Source: Mesorhizobium hawassense (GTDB lineage: Bacteria > Pseudomonadota > Alphaproteobacteria > Rhizobiales > Rhizobiaceae). From it: a DNA stretch of 58,593 nt. Below are positions 8,135 through 16,505 of this stretch, piece after piece. The stretch spans positions 1 through 58,593 of the forward strand of contig NZ_QMBP01000028.1 in assembly GCF_003289945.1 (NCBI RefSeq), in the 5' to 3' direction. Made by a program: the position numbers and the translations under genes. Position 1 is the first letter of the stretch; every line of letters starts with the position of its first letter. The notes beneath the pieces are model-generated. The model saw only the letters and a program-made list of their open reading frames with translations, searched no databases and was not told where the DNA came from.

Positions 8135-8908
8135 TTACTTCGAAACGTCCTGGCCGAAGTACTTGTCCGCGATCTTCTGATAGGTGCCGTCGGCCTTGAT
8201 GTCGGCCAGCGCCTTGTTGATGGCGGCGACGAGCTCGGGATCGCCCTTGCGCACGATGACGCCGGAATAGTCGGCATTCTCTTCCTGCGCGGCGATCTTC
8301 ACATTGGCGTCCGGCTTGTGCTTCTTGAAGTCGAGGAAGGACAGGCTGTCGTTGATCGTGGCGTCGGCGCGGCCGGTGAGCAGCAGCTGGATCGACTGGT
8401 CGAAGCCGTCGGTGCCTACGAGCTCGGCACCGTTCTTCTCGGCGAGCTTGCCGAAATTCGAGGTCAGCGACTGTGCCGACTTCTTGCCCTTGAGGTCGGC
8501 GAAGGTCTTGATGTCGGTGTTGTCGCCGCGCACGATCAGCACCGCCTTGGAGGCGATATAGGGATCGGAGAAATCATACTTGGCCTTGCGGGCATCGGTG
8601 ATGCCGACCTCGTTGATGACGGCGTCGTAACGGTTGGCGTCGAGGCCGGCGATCAGGCCGTCCCACTTGCCTTCGAGGAACTCGACCTTGACGCCGAGCT
8701 TGCCGCCGATGGCCTTGGCGATCTCGACATCGAAGCCGACCAGCGCGTTGGATTCGTCATGATAGGTGAAGGGCGCGTAGGTGCCTTCGGTGCCGACCTT
8801 GAGCACGCCGGCCTGCTTGATCTGGTCGAGATTGGCGCCGGCATGGCCGGCGGTGATCGCCAGAACCTGCAGCGTTCCGGCGATGAGGAGCGATTTGAGC
8901 CATTTCAT
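8135..8908 (-). CDS. Amino acid ABC transporter substrate-binding protein
   Basis: Periplasmic solute-binding protein, family 3, 257 residues. A signal peptide (MKWLKSLLIAGTLQVLAITA, cleavage near residue 23) precedes the family fold: GVLKVGTEGTYAPFTYHDE, then LVGFDVEIAKAIGGKLGVKV and a KWDGLIAGLDANRYD segment. The ATG at 8908 is chosen because it begins a proper signal peptide; the open frame extends much further upstream but would read through the rpoH2 promoter region. It is the first gene of the importer operon. A 12-bp inverted repeat lies about 80 bp upstream. Confidence 0.93.
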   Translation of the reverse strand: MKWLKSLLIAGTLQVLAITAGHAGANLDQIKQAGVLKVGTEGTYAPFTYHDESNALVGFDVEIAKAIGGKLGVKVEFLEGKWDGLIAGLDANRYDAVINEVGITDARKAKYDFSDPYIASKAVLIVRGDNTDIKTFADLKGKKSAQSLTSNFGKLAEKNGAELVGTDGFDQSIQLLLTGRADATINDSLSFLDFKKHKPDANVKIAAQEENADYSGVIVRKGDPELVAAINKALADIKADGTYQKIADKYFGQDVSK

Positions 8909-8989
8909 TTTTCTGTGATCCCGTTTTGACCGGTGCCCCGGCGCGACTGTGAGGGCCGGAAACTGACAGATAGAAGGCTGCCAAATAAG

Positions 8990-9030
8990 GAACCAGATTT
9001 CAAATATCGGCTCAGCCAGAAATCTGGTTC
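8990..9030. promoter_or_regulatory. 12-bp inverted repeat upstream of the importer operon
   Basis: GAACCAGATTTC (8990-9001) and GAAATCTGGTTC (9019-9030) are perfect complements separated by 17 nt. It lies 82 bp before the binding-protein start, where it could be an operator for a dimeric regulator or a leader hairpin. No regulator gene is adjacent. Confidence 0.5.
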
Positions 9031-9116
9031 TCAAAACCACCCGATAAACTGCCAAGCGGCATTTCCGGGTCGATAACAAAATGTTCCCGCTGGCAACATT
9101 TGCCCCCTCGGGCGGC

Positions 9117-9142
9117 GGAACCATCCATGCGCCTGACACGTT
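9117..9142 (+). promoter_or_regulatory. EcfG (RpoE2)-type promoter of rpoH2
   Basis: GGAAC (9117-9121), a 17-nt spacer, then CGTT (9139-9142): an exact match to the general-stress sigma EcfG consensus of alphaproteobacteria. It lies 71 bp before the rpoH2 start. In Sinorhizobium meliloti rpoH2 is known to be RpoE2-dependent, so the match is expected biologically. Confidence 0.8.
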
Positions 9143-9213
9143 GCATGGCTGTTGTAGGGCGCGGCGGCGTCTTTTCAACCGCCACCATGCAATCACCGCC
9201 AAAAGGAGCCGGC

Positions 9214-10077
9214 ATGATCGAGGACGCGGCAGGACGGACACTGGTCCGGGCGGCAATGAGGGCTCCCTACCTCGAGCGCGACGAGGAACATGTCCTTGCG
9301 CTCCGCTGGAAGGAAGAGAACGACCAGCACGCGCTGCACAGGATCACCGTCGCCCATATGCGCCTAGTCATCTCCATGGCCTCGAAATTCCGCCATTACG
9401 GCCTGCCGCTCGGCGATCTGATCCAGGAGGGTCATGTCGGCCTGCTCGAGGCGGCGGCCCGTTTCGAACCCGCGCGGGAGGTACGCTTCTCGACCTACGC
9501 CACCTGGTGGATCCGCGCCTCGATGCAGGACTACATTCTGCGCAACTGGTCGATCGTCCGTGGCGGCACCAGTTCGGCGCAGAAGGCGCTGTTCTTCAAT
9601 CTGCGGCGTTTGCGCGCCCGCCTCGCCAACGGCGCCGAGCCGATCTCCAACGCCTCGCTCTACCATGAGGTCTCGGTGGCGCTCGGCGTGCCGGAGGCAG
9701 ACGTCGCGATGATGGACTCGCGGCTTTCCGCTCCCGACAGCTCGCTCAACGCACCTCTGGCCGACGAGAACGGCGCCGCCGAGCGGATGGATTTCCTGGT
9801 ATCGGAGGATCCGCTGCCCGACGAGATCGTCGGCGACAGGATCGACATCCAACGCCGCGCCGTCTGGTTGAAAAGCGCGCTCGGCGCGCTCAACGCCCGC
9901 GAGCTCCGCATCATCGAGGAGCGCCGGCTGAGCGATGACGGCGCGACGCTGGAATCACTCGGCGAGCAGCTCGGCATCTCCAAGGAGCGCGTCCGGCAGA
10001 TCGAGGCGCGCGCCATGGAAAAGCTGAAGCTGGCCTTAGTCAAACAGAACCCGGAATTCCTGGCGGAAGCAGCCTGA
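9214..10077 (+). CDS. rpoH2: RNA polymerase sigma factor RpoH2 (sigma-32 family)
   Basis: Alternative sigma factor of 287 residues. Region 2 has GDLIQEGHVGLLEAAARFEP (from residue 67) and FSTYATWWIRASMQDYI. The RpoH box appears as QKALFFNLR (residues 123-131). The region 4.2 helix-turn-helix is LESLGEQLGISKERVRQIEA near residues 250-270. The ATG at 9214 is supported by the ribosome site AAAAGGAG just upstream and by an EcfG promoter that would lie inside any longer reading. Rhizobia carry two rpoH paralogues; the QKALFFNLR variant and the EcfG promoter favour the RpoH2 (stress-cascade) type over RpoH1. Confidence 0.92.
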   Translation: MIEDAAGRTLVRAAMRAPYLERDEEHVLALRWKEENDQHALHRITVAHMRLVISMASKFRHYGLPLGDLIQEGHVGLLEAAARFEPAREVRFSTYATWWIRASMQDYILRNWSIVRGGTSSAQKALFFNLRRLRARLANGAEPISNASLYHEVSVALGVPEADVAMMDSRLSAPDSSLNAPLADENGAAERMDFLVSEDPLPDEIVGDRIDIQRRAVWLKSALGALNARELRIIEERRLSDDGATLESLGEQLGISKERVRQIEARAMEKLKLALVKQNPEFLAEAA

Positions 10078-10233
10078 TACGGCGAACAGTTCGACCATAA
10101 GAAATTTAGTAAATAAGAAAATATCGCCATCGCGGCAGTTTTCCGTCATCCATACTTACGGATTGTGAGGTCTTTAACAGACCATTGCATCGCAATTGGC
10201 CTTCTTGAAGCCTCCGGATCATGGGGGATTGCC

Positions 10234-12162
10234 ATGCTGCGATGCTGTGTGTTTCTTGCGGCCCTTGTCCTCGCGGCCTTTACGACGATGGACGCCCGGG
10301 CGGATCGAAGGGTTGCCTTTGTCATGGGCAATTCCGAATACCGCGAGATCCCCGCCCTCAAGAATCCTGACAAGGACGCCGAGGATGTGTCGAAGACATT
10401 CCGGCTGGCCGGCTTCGAGGTATTCACCGCGAAGGATCTGACCAGGCTCCAGTTCGAGGAACAGTTCCGCAACTATCTGGCGGCAGCGGACGGCGCCGAT
10501 CTGGCGGTCGTCTACTATTCCGGCCACGGCTTCCAGATCGGCGGCGAGAATTTCCTGATTCCGGTCGACGCATCGCTGAAGGATCCGGCAGACATGGAAG
10601 TTCAGGCCATCAAGGTCGATGACGTGCTGCAGCAACTGCGATCGAGATCGAAGATTCAGGTGATCATCCTCGATGCCTGCCGCAACAATCCTTTCCCGCG
10701 CAAGGATTATTGGCTGCGCGACCAGCTGATCGTTGCCGGCGGCACCGGCCTTGCGCAGCTGGCGGGCTCGCAGAACACGCTGATTGCATTCGCCACCGAG
10801 CCCGGTGCCGTCGCCTATGACGGGTCCGGCGACCTCAGCCCGTTCTCGTCCGCCTTCTCGCGTCGCGCGCTGGCGCCGAACCAGGAGATACGCTCGGTCA
10901 TGTCGGCCGTTCGCCGCGACGTGGTCAAGGCGACGAACGGCAAGCAGGTTCCGTGGGAGAATTCGTCGTTGCTCGACGACGTGGTGCTGATGCGCGGAGA
11001 GGAGCAGCCGGCGCCGCCGCCCGACGCCCAGCAAAACCAGCAAACGGCGGAGCGCGGGATCCAGGTCGCCGCTGCCGCCGAAGCGATCGGAAATCGCGAC
11101 ATCAACGTTCCGGTCGGCGTTGGTCCGGTTCCGTTGGAACTGGATCTCCCGACCAAGGATGTCCCGGTCAGCCTCAAGCTCGCCAGCTATCCGGCGACCG
11201 GAACGCTGTCCTTGCCGGATCGCGTTCTGCCGCCGCAATCGAGCCTGATGGCCACCGAAGTCGATCAATTGCGTTACGAGCCGCAAATCGGCCAGGCCGC
11301 TCCCGTCGAGGTCGGCTTCCAGATCGGCGCCGGCAAAGCGTTGAAACAGGCGACGATGAAGCTGTCGCCGAGCGTCGACCCTTGCGACCAGGCCGCCGGC
11401 GAGCCGCTCGACCTGCAAGGCGTCGGCCCCGGCCGTTTGGCGAACGAGATAGGCAGCGGAGCGGTCGAGGCCTGCGAGGCGGCGGTGCAAGCCCATCCCG
11501 ATGTCGCCCGCTTCCGCTACGAACTCGGTCGGGCGCTGCTCGCCGCAGGCAGGAATGACGATGCGAGGAAAGCGATCCAGGAAGCCGCCGACAAGGGCCA
11601 TATCCGCGCCGTTTTCGAGCTCGGCCACATCGCCGCGGCCGGAATAGGAGCGGCTCCGGATCCGGCGAAAGCCAACGGCTTCTATGCGCAGGCGTCGGAC
11701 AAGGGAGATCCCTACGCCATGACCGCCTTGGGGCGCGCCTTGTTCGATGGTGTCGGCGTCCAACGCGATACCGGCAAGGGGCTGGACCTCCTGCTTAAGG
11801 CAGCGGCGATGGGGCATACCAATGCCATGAACGATCTGGCGCTGATCTTCAAACAAGGCCGCAACGGCGTGCCCGCCGACCCAGCACGCGCTCTGGCTTT
11901 CCTCAGAGCCGGCTTCGATCGGCAAGAGGCCTATTCGATGGCCATTCTCGGACTTTCGCCGAAGCTGGACACCCCGGTGGTCGCGGTGTGCACGCCCAAG
12001 GTGGTGACGAAAGTGATCACCAAGGTAAAGGTGATCCGCACTCCCGCGCCAATGGCGCCGCCGCCGAAGATCACCACGCCAAAAGCTCCGGTTGTGCCGC
12101 CCTGGCGCGGCGGCAATGCCGGCGATCACGATCGGTCGCAGTCCGGTGGCGGCGATGGCTGA
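10234..12162 (+). CDS. Secreted caspase-like (peptidase C14) protein with Sel1 repeats
   Basis: 642 residues. A signal peptide (about 1-23) is followed by a caspase-fold domain with the catalytic dyad visible: histidine H98 in VVYYSGHGF and cysteine C149 in VIILDACRNNPF. The middle part is a Pro-rich linker and beta-type region (about 255-400). Sel1/TPR-like repeats follow (about 440-590; for example AMTALGRALFDGVGVQRDTG) and then a Lys/Pro-rich tail. Bacterial C14 proteins of this plan are frequent in rhizobia; their substrates are mostly unknown. It follows rpoH2 by 156 bp on the same strand with no terminator seen, so co-expression under stress is possible. Start chosen at the signal-peptide ATG. 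Confidence 0.88.
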   Translation: MLRCCVFLAALVLAAFTTMDARADRRVAFVMGNSEYREIPALKNPDKDAEDVSKTFRLAGFEVFTAKDLTRLQFEEQFRNYLAAADGADLAVVYYSGHGFQIGGENFLIPVDASLKDPADMEVQAIKVDDVLQQLRSRSKIQVIILDACRNNPFPRKDYWLRDQLIVAGGTGLAQLAGSQNTLIAFATEPGAVAYDGSGDLSPFSSAFSRRALAPNQEIRSVMSAVRRDVVKATNGKQVPWENSSLLDDVVLMRGEEQPAPPPDAQQNQQTAERGIQVAAAAEAIGNRDINVPVGVGPVPLELDLPTKDVPVSLKLASYPATGTLSLPDRVLPPQSSLMATEVDQLRYEPQIGQAAPVEVGFQIGAGKALKQATMKLSPSVDPCDQAAGEPLDLQGVGPGRLANEIGSGAVEACEAAVQAHPDVARFRYELGRALLAAGRNDDARKAIQEAADKGHIRAVFELGHIAAAGIGAAPDPAKANGFYAQASDKGDPYAMTALGRALFDGVGVQRDTGKGLDLLLKAAAMGHTNAMNDLALIFKQGRNGVPADPARALAFLRAGFDRQEAYSMAILGLSPKLDTPVVAVCTPKVVTKVITKVKVIRTPAPMAPPPKITTPKAPVVPPWRGGNAGDHDRSQSGGGDG

Positions 12163-12238
12163 TGGCAGCGGCGATGCCCAGGAGCCGGCGGGTATGCTAC
12201 CTGAAAGCAAAAGCTGCCAATAACAGTGCCGGCAGGCC

Positions 12239-13705
12239 TTACTTGTCCGTGACGATCTTGACCTTGTCGCCGGCCGATACGCTCGCGCCCGGCGACATGG
12301 CGTTGAGCACCCGGAACAGATCGAGCTTGCGGTCGACGCCGACCATCTGGGCCGCGAGCGATCCCATGGTCTGGCCGGCCTGGACGGTGACGACGCGGAT
12401 GTGCAGCGGCTTGAGCGCCGCCTTCTCGGCCGGGGTGAGCACGCGGAAGGATGCGCTGACCGAGCGCGCCACCGGGTCCAGCGAGGTGCTGGCCGAAGGT
12501 GCGGCCGTCAGCAGCCGGTAGACCTGCCCGCCGGCGCGGATCACCGCGATATCGAACTGCCAGCCTTGCGCGGTGGCATGCGCCATCGCCGCATCGTTGC
12601 CGTTGATCGTGTCCTGGCGCACGCTCGCGTCTTCCAGTCCCGCCACCCAGCCGCTGCGGATGTAGTCGGTGAGCGAGACGGACTTGTCGATCGCCACGCC
12701 GTCGAAGCGGATGGCGATGTCGCCCGGTCCGGTCGCGGTGACGGCGGCAGCCGTGTTGTCGATGACGAAACCATCCGGCACCGTGAACGAGACGCCGAGA
12801 TTGGGGTGCATGAAGGTCTGGCCGCGCACATAGCCTTCTTCCGGCGTGTCGCCGTAAAGCAGGCCGTCGATGCCGGCGAGGAACGCGTCGCGGTCGCGCG
12901 TGCCGACGCCGGGCGGGCCGAAATTGCGCGCAAGCCGCTGCGCCAATTCGATGCGCTGCGGCGTATTGGGGTGCGTCGCCAGGAAGTCGAGGCTGGCGTC
13001 GGTGGCGCCGCTCACCGAGCGGAAATCGGTATAGGCCGACATCGACTGCAGGAAGCGGCCGGCGGCATAGGGATCGTAGCCCGCCTCGCCGATCGACTTG
13101 ATGCCGATGGCGTCGGCTTGCAGTTCCTGGTTGCGCGAGAATTGCGCCAGTCTCAGCTTGCCACGGATCAGCGCCGCCTTGGCGGTCGGGCTGTCGCCGA
13201 GCACGTCGGAAACCACCTTGGTCGCCAGGCCTTCCTCGGCCTCGAGCTGCTGCCGCTGCAGCCCATGATTGGCGGTGACGTGGCCCATCTCATGCGCGAT
13301 GACGGCGGCAAGCTCGGAGGAATCGTTGGCCAGCGCCAGCAGGCCGCGCGTCACATAGAGATAGCCGCCCGGCAGCGCGAAGGCGTTGACATTGGGCGAG
13401 TTGAGAATGGTGATGCGATAGGTCTGGGTCGGGTTGGCCGACACCACCGTCAGATTGCCGACGACCTTTGCCACCATGCGTTCGAGCTTGGGGTCGGAAT
13501 ACTCACCGCCATAGGTGGCCAGGATGCGCGGGTGCTGCGCCTTCGCCATTTCGGCGAGCTTGGCGTTGGCGACGACGTTGTCGACGGTGATCGGCTTGTC
13601 GGACGGCTGGAAGCCGCTCTCCTGCACGTCCGGCGGCGTGAACATCTGGCAACTGGCCAGCACGGCAACGCTTGCCAGCGCGAAGAATCGTGCAAGCGGC
13701 CTCAT
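12239..13705 (-). CDS. M48 family metalloprotease lipoprotein with LysM-like C-terminus
   Basis: 488-residue zinc protease. A lipobox LASC gives a lipidated cysteine at residue 19. The M48 zinc site HEMGH is at 138-142, followed by a downstream helix bearing the third ligand (ELQADAIGIKSI). TPR-free and BepA-like in its N-terminal half, it ends in a segment (about 435-488: VQAGQTMGSLAAQM, then VSAGDKVKIV) that looks like a LysM or YfgC-tail module. It is probably periplasmic, facing outer-membrane assembly quality control. ATG at 13705 preferred over an in-frame GTG two codons upstream because of the GAGAAAG ribosome site. Confidence 0.88.
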   Translation of the reverse strand: MRPLARFFALASVAVLASCQMFTPPDVQESGFQPSDKPITVDNVVANAKLAEMAKAQHPRILATYGGEYSDPKLERMVAKVVGNLTVVSANPTQTYRITILNSPNVNAFALPGGYLYVTRGLLALANDSSELAAVIAHEMGHVTANHGLQRQQLEAEEGLATKVVSDVLGDSPTAKAALIRGKLRLAQFSRNQELQADAIGIKSIGEAGYDPYAAGRFLQSMSAYTDFRSVSGATDASLDFLATHPNTPQRIELAQRLARNFGPPGVGTRDRDAFLAGIDGLLYGDTPEEGYVRGQTFMHPNLGVSFTVPDGFVIDNTAAAVTATGPGDIAIRFDGVAIDKSVSLTDYIRSGWVAGLEDASVRQDTINGNDAAMAHATAQGWQFDIAVIRAGGQVYRLLTAAPSASTSLDPVARSVSASFRVLTPAEKAALKPLHIRVVTVQAGQTMGSLAAQMVGVDRKLDLFRVLNAMSPGASVSAGDKVKIVTDK

Positions 13706-13856
13706 CCACACTTTCTCAGCGCCGGTCGACAGATCGGCTTCCTTTCGAAATCTTTCGGCAAATCACGGCCCGCCGGACCGCATGGCTGGACCTAGCCACA
13801 CTCCCCCGGACAAGGCAAGCAAACGCCGGATCACCCGTTACCGGTTTGGCCGCAAA

Positions 13857-14645
13857 TTATGTCCGCTTCCGGGCAATGTGTTGTGATCCGGCAACGGTGC
13901 CGCCTCGATCGCCGATATAGCGCCTGAACGCATCCGGTCCAGTTCGGTCGAAGAAATCGTCGGCCGGGCCGGTTGCCGCGATCGCGCCTTCGTCGAGGAA
14001 CGCGACGTCCTGGCCGATCCGGCGCGCGTCTTCCGGCTGATGCGTGACGAAGAGCACCGTCATTTTGCGCTCGGCATGGATGCCGGCGACAAGGTCGAGC
14101 ATGTCGTCGCGCAGCGCCGGGCCGAGCGACGCGAAAGGTTCGTCGAGCAGCAATACGGGCCGGTCGCGCAACAGCACTCTGGCCAGCGCCACGCGCTGCC
14201 TCTCGCCGCCGGAAAGCTCGCGCGGCAGCCGTTTTTCCTTGCCCGCCAGGCCAACCCGCGCCAGCGCCTCCACGATGGCCGCCCGTTCGGCGTCGCCGAG
14301 CTTCAGCGACGGCGAGCGGCCGAGCCCGACATTGGCCTCGACCGGAAGATGCGCAAACAGGTTGTTTTCCTGGAAGACCATCGACACCGGGCGCGCCGAA
14401 GGCGGCGCATTGCCGGCATCGATGCCGCCGATCAGCACCTTGCCGGTCTCGGGCGATTCGAAGCCGGCTATCAGATTGAGCAGCGTCGACTTGCCGGAGC
14501 CGCTCGGCCCCATGATCGCGGTGATCCTGCCGGCGGCGAATTCGGCGTCGAAGCGGAATGATGCCTCGCCATAGCTGAACGAAACGTCGTCCAGCCGTAC
14601 TGCCAAGCCGTTTTCGGTTGCGGTGCCATTGATGGTCGTCGTCAT
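13857..14645 (-). CDS. thiQ: Thiamine ABC transporter ATP-binding protein
   Basis: 262-residue ATPase. Walker A GPSGSGKST is at 46-54, with Q-loop MVFQENNLFAHLPV, signature ELSGGERQRVALARVL, Walker B VLLLDEPFASLGP and switch histidine (FVTHQPEDA). The combination with a fused double permease (thiP) and a thiB-type binding protein identifies the thiamine/TPP importer. Its ATG overlaps the thiP stop by 4 nt. It is the last gene of the minus-strand thiBPQ set. Confidence 0.93.
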   Translation of the reverse strand: MTTTINGTATENGLAVRLDDVSFSYGEASFRFDAEFAAGRITAIMGPSGSGKSTLLNLIAGFESPETGKVLIGGIDAGNAPPSARPVSMVFQENNLFAHLPVEANVGLGRSPSLKLGDAERAAIVEALARVGLAGKEKRLPRELSGGERQRVALARVLLRDRPVLLLDEPFASLGPALRDDMLDLVAGIHAERKMTVLFVTHQPEDARRIGQDVAFLDEGAIAATGPADDFFDRTGPDAFRRYIGDRGGTVAGSQHIARKRT

Positions 14646-16264
14646 GACCTTCCTTCCCGCCCCAGCCAGTCGGCGGCAACCACCAGCATCAGGCAGACGA
14701 GGCCGAGCAGCAAGGCAAGCCCGGCAGCGTCGGCGGTGCGGTAGCTGCCCATGCGCGCGAGCAGAAGATAGGGCAAGGTCTGCACCGAATCGCTGCCGAA
14801 CAGCGCGATCACGCCGAGGTCGCCGAGCGACAGCGCCATGGCGAAGGCGAAACCCGTCGCCAAAGGCCGCCTGAGCGACGGCCAGTCGACCAGGCGCAAC
14901 CGGTTCCAGCCGGATATGCCGAGCGCAAGGCAAAGCCGCTCATTGCGCTCGCTCGCCGCGTCATAGGCCGGGCGGATAGCGCGGATGGCAAAGGGCATCG
15001 CCATCACCGCGTTGACGGCGACGACCATGACCGGGGCGATGGCGAAGACATCGGTGATGTTGCGCAACGCCAGGAACCAGCCGGCGCCAAGCACGATCGG
15101 CGGCACGACGAGCACGAAGCCGGCGCCGGTGTCGGTTGCATGTTCGAGCGGGCTCATGGCGCTGCCTGCCCGGCGTCGCAGCGCCAGCGCGCGCCGCGCC
15201 GCAATCAGCGCCAGCGACAAGGCCACGCTGAGCAGCGCCGCGAGGAGGGCGAGGCCCGCGCTGGTGAGGGTAGCGCGGCGCACCGCCTCTTCACCCGCCA
15301 ACCGCCCGAGATCGGCCTTGAGGCCTGAAAACACCGTCGCCAGCATCGGTACGGCCACGAACAGCAGGGCAAGCGCGATCAGGCCGGCGTTCAGAACGCT
15401 CTCCATCCGGCCTACCGAAAGATAGCGGCGCGGCGCCACCGGCAGATTGGCATCGCCGACCGTGTTGGCGCCGAGCCGCGTCAGCACGACGACCACGACG
15501 TAGGTGAGCGCAATCTGCAGCAGCGTCAGCACCACCGCGCGGGCCGGGTCGAAATCGAATCGCAGCGCCTGATAGATGGCGACCTCCAGCGTCGTCGCCG
15601 CCGGACCGCCGCCCAGCGTCAGCACGATGGTGAAGGACGTGATGCAGAGCATGAAGACCAGCCCGGCGATCCCCGGCAGAGCCGCCCGCAGCACCGGCCA
15701 TTCGATCAGCCGGAAGGCCGGCCGCACGCCCATGCCAAGCTGGCTTGCCAGCCGCCACTGGTCGGCCGGAATGGTGCCCAGCGCCTCGAGGAACAGGCGC
15801 GCGGCCAAGGGCAGGTTGAAGAAGACATGGGCGACAAGGATGCCGGAGAGGCCGTAGATGCCGGGCCATTCCCCGCCGCCAAGCCCGGCGAAGACGCCGG
15901 CAAAATACCCAGCCCGGCCATAGAGCGCCAAGATGCCGAGCGCCGCGACGATCGCCGGCAATGCCAGCGGCACGGTGAACAGCTGCAGGATCAGGCGGCG
16001 GCCGGGAAAAGCCGGATGCCGCGACAAGGCGCGCGCCACCAGCAAGGCCGGGGCGACGGACAAGAGCGTCGACAGCAGCGCCTGCCAGAGCGTGAAGCGG
16101 GCGACGCGGAAGAGGTAACTGTCGAAGGCAGCAGCAGCGCCGGAGAGGTCGTGCACGCCTTCAAGGACGAGACCCGCGAAGGCGCCACCGATGAGGATGG
16201 CGATGGCCGCCAGCGCGATAACACCGGCGGTGATGCGGGAGTCAGGGCGCGCGGCGAGTTGCAC
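14642..16264 (-). CDS. thiP: Thiamine ABC transporter permease
   Basis: 540-residue inner-membrane protein built of two homologous permease halves, with about eleven to twelve hydrophobic helices. Each half has an EAA-type coupling loop (LEALGTIPADQWRLASQLGM in the first; ASERNERLCLALGISGWNRL in the second), as expected for ThiP. The start is a GTG at 16264; the ribosome site is weak, so the exact start is uncertain by a few codons. It is separated from thiB by 241 bp containing a long inverted repeat. Confidence 0.92.
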   Translation of the reverse strand: MQLAARPDSRITAGVIALAAIAILIGGAFAGLVLEGVHDLSGAAAAFDSYLFRVARFTLWQALLSTLLSVAPALLVARALSRHPAFPGRRLILQLFTVPLALPAIVAALGILALYGRAGYFAGVFAGLGGGEWPGIYGLSGILVAHVFFNLPLAARLFLEALGTIPADQWRLASQLGMGVRPAFRLIEWPVLRAALPGIAGLVFMLCITSFTIVLTLGGGPAATTLEVAIYQALRFDFDPARAVVLTLLQIALTYVVVVVLTRLGANTVGDANLPVAPRRYLSVGRMESVLNAGLIALALLFVAVPMLATVFSGLKADLGRLAGEEAVRRATLTSAGLALLAALLSVALSLALIAARRALALRRRAGSAMSPLEHATDTGAGFVLVVPPIVLGAGWFLALRNITDVFAIAPVMVVAVNAVMAMPFAIRAIRPAYDAASERNERLCLALGISGWNRLRLVDWPSLRRPLATGFAFAMALSLGDLGVIALFGSDSVQTLPYLLLARMGSYRTADAAGLALLLGLVCLMLVVAADWLGREGRS

Positions 16265-16321
16265 GCTGCACCACGTCGGCTTGAATTAGCAGGCGCCGCG
16301 TTCCTTCGCGCCCCTCTCTGG

Positions 16322-16453
16322 CCTGCCGGCCATCTCCCCCACAAGGGGGGAGATTGGAAGCTCGGGCGCCCTGCTCAATCCTGCACCGCCAGAGATTGGC
16401 GAAAGCCGGCATGACGGCCAATCTCCCCCCTTGTGGGGGAGATGTCCGGCAGG
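16322..16453. repeat. Composite palindromic repeat with 36-bp inverted arms in the thiB-thiP gap
   Basis: Left arm 16322-16357 (CCTGCCGGCCATCTCCCCC...) and right arm 16418-16453 are inverted copies with one mismatch. Each arm also contains its own CTCCCCC.ACAAGGGGGGAG hairpin. The 60 bp between them is unique. This is the CTCCCCC/GGGGGAG family common between rhizobial genes, and a close relative is embedded in the helicase gene. Confidence 0.8.
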
Positions 16454-16505
16454 ACAGAGGGGGGCGCCGTAGAGCGATCATCTTCGATGAATAGCCAAGC
16501 CAACC

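Noticed and set aside
9100..9213. Earlier start for rpoH2
   Set aside because: It would begin upstream of the EcfG promoter core at 9117-9142, while 9214 has the AAAAGGAG ribosome site.
16322..16453. Inverted arms read as a CRISPR-like or IS terminal pair
   Set aside because: There is no repeat-spacer periodicity and the 60 bp between the arms cannot encode a transposase; it matches a known style of intergenic palindrome.
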